Assembly: GCF_006494365.1 (NCBI RefSeq)
Contig: NZ_VHIP01000016.1
Location: 1 to 64,000 of the forward strand
Source of the DNA: Aestuariibacter sp. GS-14
GTDB taxonomy: Bacteria; Pseudomonadota; Gammaproteobacteria; Enterobacterales; Alteromonadaceae
Reading direction: 5' to 3'
DNA length: 64,000 nucleotides
Each line of letters begins with the position of its first letter. Positions within the stretch are counted from its first letter, which is position 1. Shown piece after piece: positions 46,157-55,641 of the stretch. Position numbers and translations under genes: made by a program. The notes under the pieces are model-generated. The model was not told the origin of the DNA and ran no database searches. It saw only the letters and a list, made by a program, of their open reading frames with translations.

Positions 46157-48630
46157 TCAGTTTCCTTTGGGCATGGCAGCGAAGTATGCCCATTTGCCAA
46201 TAACACTCTTATTTCGTCCAACATCGACTCTGCTTCTGCATACAATGCCGCCTGATCCAACAGCGCTTGCTCTCCGGCCCCTTTTATTTGCTCACTACGC
46301 ACATCCAGCACAATAGGGATAGCCATGGGCGAGACACGTGGCAAATTCACAAACTCTGTTTTACCTACAAAGCGAATCAGCATGTCTGCCAGGCGGCGCA
46401 GATCCAGTAACTCGCGTTCCGCGTCATCGCGAGCCACCTTTAGCAAAATATGATCAGGTTCATATTCCCGTAATGTATCGTAAATCAGGTCGGTCGAAAA
46501 CGTTACTTGTTTCATGGTTTTATGGGTACTGTGATAGCGCTGCTCAGTGAGCCCGCTTACAATCGCAACCTGTCGAAACGAGCGCTTCAGCATGGGCGCA
46601 TTAAGCATCCAGTCTTCCAGTTCGTCACCCAGTACATCTGGCTGAAACAGACGTTCGATGTGGGATGACTCAACTGCATTGAGCGCACTCACCGATAACC
46701 CGTAATCCGTTACACTAAAGCTTAGGGGTTTGAGCCCCATCTTTTCCATGCGGCGGGTTAACAGCATCCCTAGCGTCTGATTCGCTTTGCGCCCCTCGAA
46801 AGTGTAATACAAGGTGCTATACGCCTGGCGATATGGAAATTGCTCAATCAACACCTTGTCTGGCTGAGGAATTACCGAAAATGCCTTTTGCAGGTTAAGC
46901 CATTCCTGAACTTGTTTGGGTAGATCTCGCCAGGCTTTGGGCGTGTTAAGCAGCGCTCTTACTCCATCTGCAAGGTGTGTAGAGAGTGGTAACTGCCCAC
47001 CCACATAACTGGGGATTTTGGGGTCCTTGCCTTTGGCCGGTTTGGCATGCACCTGCATGTCGCGAATGGCTTCAAACTTCAGCATTTCTCCGGCAAACAG
47101 AAAGGTGTCACCCGGGGTGAGTTGTTGCGCGAAATACTCTTCCACTTCGCCGATGATCTTGCCCTGATTACCTCGCCGTATACGCTTTACTTTTAATTTC
47201 CCGGCTTCCACGATGGTGCCGATATTTTGCCGGTGGCGCTGAATAACACGCAGATTAGCCGGCTGATAGCGTCCATCGTCCAGCTTGATTAAACGCTGAT
47301 AGCGTTCGTATGCCTGTAAGGCATATCCACCATCTACGGTGAACTGCCATAACTGATTAAATTCGTTATCCGCTACGCTTTGATAAGGAAAAGCGTTCAG
47401 CACCTGCTGATAGATTTCATCCCGCGAAGCTGGACGTGAGCACAAACAGTTCATAATAAATTGCGGCAAAATATCCAATGCACCAATGTGCGGCGTATCG
47501 CCGTCGCGCTCGCCCATTTCAATGGCTGTCATAGCCGCCCGACACTCTAATGCTTCAAAGCGATTGGCAGGTACAAGCAACGCCTTGCTCGGTTCTTCAA
47601 AACGATGGTTAGATCGCCCGATTCGTTGCAATAACCGACTTACTCCCTTTGGTGCACCCACTTGAATAACACGGTCTACGTTTCCCCAGTCAATACCCAG
47701 TTCAAGTGCCGAAGTTGTTACAACAGCGCGCAACATCCCACTCGCCATCATACTCTCTGTTTTCCGGCGCTGCTCTTTACTCAATGAACCATGATAAAGC
47801 GCTATCGGTAATGCCTGAGTGTTTTCAGACCACAGCATCTGAAATAGCAGCTCCGCTTGCGCCCGGGTATTGACGAACACCAGGCTTGTTTGCGCGTCGC
47901 AAATTGCCTTATAAATATCGCCAACCGCGTATTTTGCCATGAAGCCACCGAAGGGCATGCGCTGCGCAGACGCCAATAACTGAATATCAGGGCGTTGCTG
48001 TTCTTCCACTTTGATAATATCGACCGGCGCTCCGGTAGGCCCCAGCCAACTGGCAATTAACGCAGGATTTGCCACCGTAGCAGAGAGTCCAATACGCAAG
48101 AAGCCCGGCGCGAGTGTTTCCAGTCGCGCCAGCGCTAACGCCGTAAAATCACCGCGCTTGTTCCCTGTCAGGCTGTGCACTTCGTCGATGATCACCGACT
48201 TTAATTTACTAAAGATTTGCGGCGCTTCAGCATACGACAGCATTAACATCAGTGATTCCGGCGTGGTTAACAGGATATGCGGCGGCTTTTTTCGCTGTCG
48301 TTGCCGTTTATGTGCGGGGGTGTCACCAGTACGGGTTTCAACACGGATTGGCAGGCCAATATCTTCAATGGGCTTCAGCAGATTTCGATGAATATCGTGA
48401 GTTAGTGCTTTAAGTGGAGAGATGTAAAGCGTATGCAAATACTCACTTTCAACATTGCTCAATTGGTGAAGTACGGGCAAGAAACCCGACAAGGTTTTAC
48501 CTGCACCAGTAGGAGCAATAAGTAACACAGACTGTTGCTCTAACGCCTTAACGAATATCTCAGATTGGTAGCTTCGAAAAGTCCAGCCTTGCTGGCTGAA
48601 CCATTTTTCAAAAGCAGGCGATAGCGACAT
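46153..48630 (-). CDS. Ligase-associated Lhr-type DEXH helicase
   Basis: This 825-residue superfamily 2 helicase has Walker A APTGAGKT (residues 39-46), the DEVH box in IIDEVHSLTG, SATVAN as motif III, and ITS-type motif VI QRIGRSNHR. The length and the C-terminal region match the short Lhr (Lhr-Core) form, not the long E. coli Lhr. The pdeM gene follows directly with overlapping stop/start, so they are one operon. It probably translocates 3' to 5' on DNA in the ligase-associated repair set. Confidence 0.9.
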   Translation of the reverse strand: MSLSPAFEKWFSQQGWTFRSYQSEIFVKALEQQSVLLIAPTGAGKTLSGFLPVLHQLSNVESEYLHTLYISPLKALTHDIHRNLLKPIEDIGLPIRVETRTGDTPAHKRQRQRKKPPHILLTTPESLMLMLSYAEAPQIFSKLKSVIIDEVHSLTGNKRGDFTALALARLETLAPGFLRIGLSATVANPALIASWLGPTGAPVDIIKVEEQQRPDIQLLASAQRMPFGGFMAKYAVGDIYKAICDAQTSLVFVNTRAQAELLFQMLWSENTQALPIALYHGSLSKEQRRKTESMMASGMLRAVVTTSALELGIDWGNVDRVIQVGAPKGVSRLLQRIGRSNHRFEEPSKALLVPANRFEALECRAAMTAIEMGERDGDTPHIGALDILPQFIMNCLCSRPASRDEIYQQVLNAFPYQSVADNEFNQLWQFTVDGGYALQAYERYQRLIKLDDGRYQPANLRVIQRHRQNIGTIVEAGKLKVKRIRRGNQGKIIGEVEEYFAQQLTPGDTFLFAGEMLKFEAIRDMQVHAKPAKGKDPKIPSYVGGQLPLSTHLADGVRALLNTPKAWRDLPKQVQEWLNLQKAFSVIPQPDKVLIEQFPYRQAYSTLYYTFEGRKANQTLGMLLTRRMEKMGLKPLSFSVTDYGLSVSALNAVESSHIERLFQPDVLGDELEDWMLNAPMLKRSFRQVAIVSGLTEQRYHSTHKTMKQVTFSTDLIYDTLREYEPDHILLKVARDDAERELLDLRRLADMLIRFVGKTEFVNLPRVSPMAIPIVLDVRSEQIKGAGEQALLDQAALYAEAESMLDEIRVLLANGHTSLPCPKETD

Positions 48631-48725
48631 GATGTTGAATGAGCTTACTTAAACTCGTTAATACGCCAAAAACAGATTTTGGGTTTAGCAACAGATTGAA
48701 AAACTAACTTTTACTGCGCCGGTTA

Positions 48726-49628
48726 CTATCTATACGACGACCCAGGGATCGCGTGCACGTTTTCTCTGGCATAACGCGCACCAATCAGATGCGGCACTAC
48801 TTCATAAAAAGACAAAAACACAAACAGTGGCCAGTCGTACCAGCGTAAGTATTGTTTTCCAATACGTTTAGCGTGGAACCAATCCAACTTTAGCTTTTCT
48901 TTCATTAACAGCGATAGGCTTTTGTGCGCGCTAACCGACATACACTGATGTCCTTTATTGCGCTGTAAATCCCATAAAAAAGCCAGCCCACCAATAGCAT
49001 GCTGCATAGCCCCCTCGCGAGCGATATAAAACACATGGCCTGCAGCTCTGATTTTATCGTTGCGCAACTCAGCCGACAGAAAGGGGGTCGCGGCATGCGG
49101 GTAAGGAAATACTTCTAAAATGTCACGGCGATAGATTGCACCATTGTTCGACACTTTACTGGTTGGCCCCGATTTACCCGGGTCGTCCCATGCGCGGTGC
49201 AACAGATTGCAAACCCGCCGATAGCTGCTGAATTCACCATAATAAGTTCGACCACTTGATGCCGCATAGTCTCCGGATAAAAGACCCGACATTAACTCGC
49301 GCAGCCAGTTATTTGTAGGTGTACAATCTGACTCCAGTACCGCTATATATTCATGCTTACACTGACTAACACCGTAGTCTTTTAGCACTGCTGACTGAAT
49401 GGAGTCATAGTAGAGTATTTGAAGATGGGGAACAAAAGCATAAAGCTGATCGGGGACAGGCTGATCCTTCACCTGAGTACTTTCTACCAACACCACATCA
49501 AAACCTTCTTCTATATCTTGGTTTGATAGTGCCTCCAGCAACGCCAGTTCGTCGTGCCAGGTTTTTTGCTCGCCTGCTTCATAATCTGATACAGAAATGA
49601 CACAGAGCCGGTTCGATGATGTAGTCAT
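48726..49628 (-). CDS. Family 2 glycosyltransferase-like protein
   Basis: This 300-residue protein has a GT-A fold start (VISVSDYEAGEQKTW), the metal-site ESD motif in VLESDCTPTNNWL, and an acceptor region with NNGAIYRRDI. A hydrophobic C-terminal patch (WPLFVFLSFYEVVPHLIGAR) could attach it to the membrane. AGGA lies 6 bases before ATG 49628. Its sugar and acceptor are unknown. It sits between the two halves of the DNA repair set with no evident link. Confidence 0.75.
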   Translation of the reverse strand: MTTSSNRLCVISVSDYEAGEQKTWHDELALLEALSNQDIEEGFDVVLVESTQVKDQPVPDQLYAFVPHLQILYYDSIQSAVLKDYGVSQCKHEYIAVLESDCTPTNNWLRELMSGLLSGDYAASSGRTYYGEFSSYRRVCNLLHRAWDDPGKSGPTSKVSNNGAIYRRDILEVFPYPHAATPFLSAELRNDKIRAAGHVFYIAREGAMQHAIGGLAFLWDLQRNKGHQCMSVSAHKSLSLLMKEKLKLDWFHAKRIGKQYLRWYDWPLFVFLSFYEVVPHLIGARYARENVHAIPGSSYR

Positions 49629-49828
49629 AAAACATCCTTATTTATTGTTATTATCAGGATAATACTTTAGTACTATACTGCTGTACGTTTTTCATACTAA
49701 ACGAGTTATGCGTGTATGCAAGCTATTTTAAAAGAAATTCTGAAGGATCGTTAGGATGCTTTCAAACTAAACGCTCACTCTGTGTTGTGATAAACTCCAG
49801 GCAAACCATAACATTAGAATAATCCACA

Positions 49829-50152
49829 ATGATGCAGCATCGATACGCCCTGATACCATTACTGGCCTTTACACTCATTGCGTGTAATGACAACAGTTTG
49901 CCTACCATTGGCCGTACCCAGGGCGATTTCCCGATGCAGACTTTATTGCATTTTGACAGTGAAAATAAGTGCTATCGCTTTGCGCAGAATGTGTTGTTTG
50001 AAGCCCCCTTTGCTGACGGGATGGCGTATCCCAGGGACACCTGCCTGGAAAGTGCTAAGAAAATTGGCAGAAAGACATCTGAGGAAGTCGCAGCGTTGCA
50101 CGTGTCACTTACGTACAACGGCGAATATTACATCGTAAAAAGCGGTTACTAA
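49829..50152 (+). CDS. Small lipoprotein of unknown function
   Basis: This 107-residue (or 106 from the second ATG) product has a signal with lipobox LIAC at residues 16-19, then a mature part of about 88 residues with two spaced cysteines (NKCYRF and DTCLES). These could form a disulphide. No known domain was recognised. It sits alone between a glycosyltransferase and an exonuclease gene on the other side. Confidence 0.6.
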   Translation: MMQHRYALIPLLAFTLIACNDNSLPTIGRTQGDFPMQTLLHFDSENKCYRFAQNVLFEAPFADGMAYPRDTCLESAKKIGRKTSEEVAALHVSLTYNGEYYIVKSGY

Positions 50153-50229
50153 CACGCGTCAATCCAAATATCTCCTCAGGCGTATAAACGTTGTATATAC
50201 GATAACACCAGACTGGGAGAGAATTTACT

Positions 50230-51252
50230 TTGGATGCTTCACAGTGGTTACACAAACAACGACAAGGACTCTATTGTGAACCTGCCAACTGCTACATCGA
50301 CCCGCTTCACCCCGTAGAACACGCATTAATTACCCACGCGCACGCGGACCATGCCATTGGCGGTCATAAGTCGGTAACTGCCACAGCAAGTACGCTGGCT
50401 ATTATGCAGAGCCGCTATGGCGAAGGCATGGCTGGGTCGACTCAAGCGGTAAACTACCGCGAACAGATTTCGTTGGGTTCATCGCACGACCCAGTTACCT
50501 GTGTGTTTTATCCGGCAGGCCACATACTGGGCTCCGCGCAAATCCTACTATGCTATCGGGGCACCCGGGTGGTGATATCAGGAGATTATAAGCGACAGTC
50601 AGACCCTACCTGCCTCCCGTTTGAACCCGTGCAATGTGATGTATTCATAACTGAAGCCACTTTCGCACTGCCGGTGTTTAAGCATCCCTCTATCGAGCAG
50701 GAAATGTCGAAGCTGCTGGATTCATTAGCTGTTTTTCCGAAACGTTGTCACCTTGTTGGTGTTTATGCCTTGGGTAAGTGTCAACGAGTCATACTGGCAT
50801 TGCGGGCGATAGGCTATACCGCGCCCATTTATCTGCATGGTGCACAGCGTAAACTGTGTGATTTATATGAACGCCAGGGCATTGAGCTGGGGGAGTTAAT
50901 TGACGTCGCCGAGGTGAACGACAAGCAATCACTGGCTGGTAACATTGTGCTGGCACCGCCTTCTGCATTGAGCGACCGCTGGTCACGTACCCTGCCTAAT
51001 GTGAGGCGAGCCATGGCGTCAGGCTGGATGCAAATTCGCGCCAGAGCCAAACAAAGGCAGGTTGAGCTTCCGTTGGTTGTGTCGGACCACTGTGACTGGC
51101 AAGCTCTACTCGACACCATTGAAGAGGTGAACCCTAATGAAGTGTGGATCACCCATGGCCGTGAAGATGCGCTATTGCATGCGTTAACACAGCAAGGCCG
51201 CACCGCTCAGGCGCTGAGTATGGTGGGTTATGAATCCGATACGCAGGATTAG
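50230..51252 (+). CDS. Ligase-associated DNA exonuclease (MBL/SNM1-like), TTG start
   Basis: This 340-residue metallo-beta-lactamase-fold protein has HAHADHA, AGHILGSAQ, SGDYKRQSD and a C-terminal VSDHCDW segment. This matches the exonuclease of the ligase-associated repair set. TTG 50230 is the start, with GGAGAG 8 bases upstream; no ATG lies before the essential metal motif. It lies 2 bases before the ligase gene, so the two are translationally coupled. Confidence 0.88.
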   Translation: MDASQWLHKQRQGLYCEPANCYIDPLHPVEHALITHAHADHAIGGHKSVTATASTLAIMQSRYGEGMAGSTQAVNYREQISLGSSHDPVTCVFYPAGHILGSAQILLCYRGTRVVISGDYKRQSDPTCLPFEPVQCDVFITEATFALPVFKHPSIEQEMSKLLDSLAVFPKRCHLVGVYALGKCQRVILALRAIGYTAPIYLHGAQRKLCDLYERQGIELGELIDVAEVNDKQSLAGNIVLAPPSALSDRWSRTLPNVRRAMASGWMQIRARAKQRQVELPLVVSDHCDWQALLDTIEEVNPNEVWITHGREDALLHALTQQGRTAQALSMVGYESDTQD

Positions 51253-51254
51253 CC

Positions 51255-52832
51255 ATGCAAGCATTCAGTGAATTACTCGAAAACCTCTACTACACCACAG
51301 CCAGCAATGAGAAACAGCGGTTGCTACTGGCTTACTTAAAGAATACACCCGACCCGGATCGCGGCTGGGCCATTGCTGCGCTGGCCAGCACGCTGCGCTT
51401 TGAGTTTTTTAAACGACATACCGTAAAAGAACTCATGTTAAGCCGGGTTGACCCGGATCTGTTTGCGATGAGTTATGACTACGTGGGCGAAGTCAGTGAA
51501 ACGGTAGCGCACTTATGGCCTGATGCTACCGAGCAAACGGCAGCTTTGCCTACGCTGAACGAACTGGTAACAGCCTTCCAACAGGTGTCTAAACAAAAAG
51601 TCAGTGCACTACTTGCCGACTACCTGTCGATTATGACGCCACCGCAACGATGGGCGCTTATCAAATTAGGTACCCGGGGACTGCGCGTCGGTATGTCGGC
51701 ACGCAGTGTGAAAAAAGTCCTGGCGACTTATGGCAATGTACCTGTTGAAGATATCGAACAACTGTGGCACGCCCTTTCTCCCCCCTACGCTGAATTGTTT
51801 GCATGGCTGGACGGCAAACAACCTAAACCCGATATATCCAACGCTGTGACGTTTCACCCGGTGATGCTGTCACACCCGGTGCAAGATGACGATCTTGAGG
51901 CTATTAAAGCCCAACCTGACGAATGGCAAATTGAGCACAAATATGACGGTATTCGCGTACAGTTGGTATGCAATGCCAATGGAAAAGCCATATACAGCCG
52001 CACCGGTGATGATATCAGTCACGCCTTTCCCGATGTGTTGGAACAACTGCATTTTCATGGCGTGGTAGACGGTGAATTACTGATCATGAAAGACGGTAAT
52101 ATCGATAGCTTTAATGCGTTGCAACAGAGACTCAACCGCAAGAAACCCACCAAGGCATTGCTTGCATCCCACCCAGCAGGCGTCATGCTTTACGACATTT
52201 TGAAGTACCAGCAATCAGACGTTACCCGGCATTCCCTCGATGTGAGACGTGAGTACCTGGAAAAGTGGGTAGCCAACAATCAACAACCGGCCTTTCAACT
52301 GTCGCCGATTATGGCGATTCACGATGAAGAGCAGCTTGAAGCAGCGTATCGGCAAGCCGCTGACAATCCTTCCGTTGAAGGCTTAATGCTAAAGCGCCTG
52401 GCTAGCCCTTACACCGCAGGCAGACCCGTTGGTCAGTGGTTTAAATGGAAACGCGAAGCGCTGTTAGCAGATGCGGTAGTCATGTACGCCCAGCGCGGTC
52501 ACGGCAAGCGTTCAAGCTTTTACTCCGACTATACGTTTGGCGTGTGGGAAGGCGACAAATTACTGCCGATTGGCAAAGCCTATTCTGGCTTCACAGACGA
52601 AGAATTGAAAAAGCTCGACAACTGGATACGGCGACACGCAACCGGGCGATTCGGGCCGGTACGTGAAGTCGAGAAAGCCCTGGTTTTGGAAGTGGCCTTC
52701 GACGCAGTGCATCCATCAAGCCGCCACAAATCCGGCGTAGCCCTGCGCTTTCCTCGCGTTCACCGCATCCGCTGGGATAAACCGGCCAGCGAAGCTGATA
52801 CCCTGGATGCAGTGAAACGGTTGATTCGGTGA
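51255..52832 (+). CDS. ATP-dependent DNA ligase (LigB/LigC-like)
   Basis: This 525-residue ligase has motif I EHKYDGIRVQ with the adenylated lysine, DGELLIM, WFKWKRE (motif V) and a C-terminal oligonucleotide-binding fold (ARRHRIRWDKP-like end). The N-terminal about 200 residues are an alpha-helical DNA-binding domain. This is the ATP-dependent type found with Lhr helicase, PdeM and MBL exonuclease. It is distinct from the NAD-dependent LigA. It follows the exonuclease by 2 bases. Confidence 0.9.
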   Translation: MQAFSELLENLYYTTASNEKQRLLLAYLKNTPDPDRGWAIAALASTLRFEFFKRHTVKELMLSRVDPDLFAMSYDYVGEVSETVAHLWPDATEQTAALPTLNELVTAFQQVSKQKVSALLADYLSIMTPPQRWALIKLGTRGLRVGMSARSVKKVLATYGNVPVEDIEQLWHALSPPYAELFAWLDGKQPKPDISNAVTFHPVMLSHPVQDDDLEAIKAQPDEWQIEHKYDGIRVQLVCNANGKAIYSRTGDDISHAFPDVLEQLHFHGVVDGELLIMKDGNIDSFNALQQRLNRKKPTKALLASHPAGVMLYDILKYQQSDVTRHSLDVRREYLEKWVANNQQPAFQLSPIMAIHDEEQLEAAYRQAADNPSVEGLMLKRLASPYTAGRPVGQWFKWKREALLADAVVMYAQRGHGKRSSFYSDYTFGVWEGDKLLPIGKAYSGFTDEELKKLDNWIRRHATGRFGPVREVEKALVLEVAFDAVHPSSRHKSGVALRFPRVHRIRWDKPASEADTLDAVKRLIR

Positions 52833-52948
52833 TGCTGGAATTGGTAGGCGCTACGAACCAAACACAGAAACACAACTTTGAGAAGTTTGATGTAAACCAA
52901 CACAAAAATGCCTAACGGAAATTTGTCCGCTGCTTGGGCTTGTTAAGC

Positions 52949-54073
52949 TCACCTCTGACGATACTTTTCGATGATTGTATTGGCCGTTATATTTAGCTGC
53001 TCTTGTGCGGTTTCAGATACATAGGGTGTAACAAGGAATATACCTAGTCCTTCTTTGGGATAAATGGATATCCAGGCTGACGTGCCGAAAGTACCACCGC
53101 CGTGATAATACTGCCCCTCTGAATCTAATCTAAACGTATTCCAAATATAGGCTCTGCCTAACCCGTCTTCGTCTCCAGCCAGCAAAGTTAGTGCCTTTTC
53201 AGCTATCTTATTGTTGCTGTTGAGATAATAACTTAGGTATCTGCCCATATCTGGCACTGTGGATTTTAGGCCTCCCGCTGCATTAAAGTAGTCAGACGCG
53301 TCAGGTGTAGGGACACCGTTTTCATGTATCCCACGTCTCCACCTTGCACGTTCACTTTCAGAAAATTGAGCATAAGTCTCGATTTGCCCTGTTAACTTAA
53401 AGACATAGCGCTTGAGAAGTTGCTCTATCGGCGCATTGTATAGCGCTTCCAGTACGATACCGATGAGCCGAACGCCTGCGTTTGAATAACGATATCTACT
53501 TCCTGGTTTTTCTTGAAGTGTATATCCGTTTAATATGTTGATTAGATTTTCATCATCGTGGGCAATAAAACATGTCAACCTTTCATCTGGTAAGAGGTTA
53601 GCCCCGTCACACGATAGATCTGTTGGTAGTCCAGAGATATGTGTCGCTAAATGCCTGACTGTGATTTCTACGCCTTGATATTGTAATGCGTCTTTATTAA
53701 CCCTTTCGAGGTATCGAGAGATTGGCGCATCAAGTTCTATGAGTTCATCAGATACGGCTTGCGCTAAGATTAATCCAACATGCGTTTTGGTAATAGAACC
53801 TATGTCGTACAGGGCATTGTCGGATGGAATTGAACCATCGACAAATTCGCCGTAATGATATGTACTCACGGCGCCTTCTGTTACGAATGCTACGGATACT
53901 GCGCTAATCTTAGTGTCAGCAATGAGCTTACCAACTTCTTCATTGATTATTTCAACCTGTTTATCCTGCTCAGTCATATTAGGCGTTGAACATCCCAAAA
54001 CGAAAACGCAAGCTATGAACATCGTAAAAAGACGCCGTCTTTTACGTTTTTTTAAAATAGTCGAATAACACAT
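52949..54073 (-). CDS. Lipoprotein of the class C beta-lactamase/PBP-like serine hydrolase family
   Basis: This 374-residue lipoprotein (lipobox VLGC, Cys28) belongs to the serine hydrolase group with an AmpC/esterase fold. The SxxK nucleophile is Ser93-Ile-Thr-Lys96, followed by the YSN-like RYSNAGV and the HGG-type YHGGGTFGT. These features are shared by class C lactamases, DD-peptidases and esterases; the substrate cannot be told. GGAG precedes ATG 54073. Its codon use looks more AT-rich than that of the flanking genes, which may reflect transfer. Confidence 0.85.
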   Translation of the reverse strand: MCYSTILKKRKRRRLFTMFIACVFVLGCSTPNMTEQDKQVEIINEEVGKLIADTKISAVSVAFVTEGAVSTYHYGEFVDGSIPSDNALYDIGSITKTHVGLILAQAVSDELIELDAPISRYLERVNKDALQYQGVEITVRHLATHISGLPTDLSCDGANLLPDERLTCFIAHDDENLINILNGYTLQEKPGSRYRYSNAGVRLIGIVLEALYNAPIEQLLKRYVFKLTGQIETYAQFSESERARWRRGIHENGVPTPDASDYFNAAGGLKSTVPDMGRYLSYYLNSNNKIAEKALTLLAGDEDGLGRAYIWNTFRLDSEGQYYHGGGTFGTSAWISIYPKEGLGIFLVTPYVSETAQEQLNITANTIIEKYRQR

Positions 54074-54242
54074 CAATCTCTCCTTGAAACCTTTGCTTTT
54101 AACCCAGAAGGGAGGTGTTAAGCATGAGGCTTTAATGCTCTCCTACTCCACTTGCCTTGAAGATGTTTTAGTGCAATTGAAACAAGTATTTCCAGTGAAT
54201 CACATACGCTATCTAAGCAGAATATCTGATTGTGATTTACGC

Positions 54243-54542
54243 CTAGGGGGTCGTCACACACGTCTTTTGAATAATTGCCTGACTGGCTTGTTCTCCATAT
54301 TCATCACCCGTGGATTTTGCGACAGCCAGATCGATGCGCGCAGTGTCGCATTGACGCTGCAACGCCAAAGACATGAGGTAGTTCTGATCTTTTTGCTTTT
54401 GTGCCAAACCCTTTATTCCATTGTATTCGGTTCGGCTTTCGGGGCTTTTCCCTCGCTCATAAGGCGGTGCAGAATTCGTTGAACAGCCACCTAACAGCAA
54501 AATAATAATGCCAGTCAGAACAGTGTATTTGAACAAAACCAT
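54243..54542 (-). CDS. Small lipoprotein of unknown function
   Basis: This 99-residue product has a lipobox LGGC (Cys20) after a hydrophobic signal. The mature part is short, polar and rich in Lys and Gln, with a YERGKSPESRTEYNG stretch and two cysteines (RQCD, KTCV) near the end. No family was recognised. GTG 54545 is an alternative start. It lies between two unrelated genes. Confidence 0.6.
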   Translation of the reverse strand: MVLFKYTVLTGIIILLLGGCSTNSAPPYERGKSPESRTEYNGIKGLAQKQKDQNYLMSLALQRQCDTARIDLAVAKSTGDEYGEQASQAIIQKTCVTTP

Positions 54543-54680
54543 CACTCCACGTTGTACCAGATAGTATCACCGTGAGTTTATGGTATTAATTCAGGATTTT
54601 AGTGCTGATACGCCGGACTTTTTACCCGTTTGTACACACTTGGGAAGTTTGGGAATACCGAGCCCCCTTATTCTTACTTG

Positions 54681-55640
54681 TTATATGCCAAGTAAGTCGG
54701 GGTTTTCCAGAAAAACCCGCAAGCGCTTTTTCTCTGCGTCACTGAAATGTGTTGCCATGTATTGTTCAATAGCCTGTTGTTGCTCTGCATCAGTCATTTG
54801 CTGGTCTTGTTGCAATGCATTGTGCCACTGCTTGTAACTCTTTACCTTTTTCTGCCAGGCCTGACGTTTCTCCGTAGTTGCCTGCAGGCGAGCTGCCACC
54901 TCGGCGCCGAACTCTGCCGATGCGGCGTTATACAAAGTTTCGCCTTCATATTGAATGGCTAGTTCACGCAATGCTTTGACTTCCATCGAGTCGGTAAAAC
55001 CTTGCTTTTGAGACTCGGGCAGCGCAGCCAACTGCTGCTCAATAAGCGCCGCTTTTTGCGCTTCGGAATAATAAGGATCCTGAGATATTCTCAGGCGCTC
55101 AAACGCAGCCAGATCAAACGCAACATCTTCGGCGAACAGACATTCATACTCCGGTTCCGAAAAGTAGTCGTAGCGCATCTGTGTTAGCGCGTCCATTCTT
55201 GCAGTAATCGCTTCCAGGTCCGGTGTAGCAAGGCCATCTTCTGGTTCGAGGGCCAGCAAAGCCACTTTGTATTCCACGTACCGTGTGAACAAATCCATGT
55301 AAGCGGCGAGCTGTTCTCCGTCGTAACCTTGTTGAATTTTGTTTTCCCGATATTCAGCCAGCATAGCGTCTGGTCCGAGACCTTCTCGCGCAAAAATAAA
55401 AGCGTCAAACTCGTCCTTTAGCCCCGCATGCAATGTAAACAGGCGCTCGGGGGGAACAGGGTTAATTGAATGGTGAGGTTGCGTGGTGTCATCTGAAACA
55501 ACCAATTCGGTTGGCTCCAGATTGTTATCCGATGTTGCCCTTTCAACATCGTTTTCGAGTTGTTGTTGCCTTGACGTGGTGGTGAGCTTTAACCCCACCA
55601 CCAGCACCAAAAGCGCAATCAGTATTACGCTCTTTCGCAC
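54681..55640 (-). CDS. Lipase-specific foldase (Lif), GTG start
   Basis: This 319-residue membrane-anchored periplasmic chaperone has one N-terminal membrane helix (VILIALLVLVVGLKLT), a proline-rich linker to about residue 70, and a long helical domain typical of Lif. It folds the partner lipase in the periplasm before type II secretion. It starts at GTG 55640, one base after the lipase stop (TAACGTG), so the two are coupled. E. coli-like genomes lack it; marine gammaproteobacteria commonly have it. Confidence 0.88.
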   Translation of the reverse strand: MRKSVILIALLVLVVGLKLTTTSRQQQLENDVERATSDNNLEPTELVVSDDTTQPHHSINPVPPERLFTLHAGLKDEFDAFIFAREGLGPDAMLAEYRENKIQQGYDGEQLAAYMDLFTRYVEYKVALLALEPEDGLATPDLEAITARMDALTQMRYDYFSEPEYECLFAEDVAFDLAAFERLRISQDPYYSEAQKAALIEQQLAALPESQKQGFTDSMEVKALRELAIQYEGETLYNAASAEFGAEVAARLQATTEKRQAWQKKVKSYKQWHNALQQDQQMTDAEQQQAIEQYMATHFSDAEKKRLRVFLENPDLLGI

Positions 55641-55641
55641 G

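Noticed and set aside
45428-52832. Helicase, nuclease and ligase genes read as a phage defence island
   Set aside because: The four proteins match the known ligase-associated DNA repair set, and no restriction, toxin or sensor gene lies next to them.
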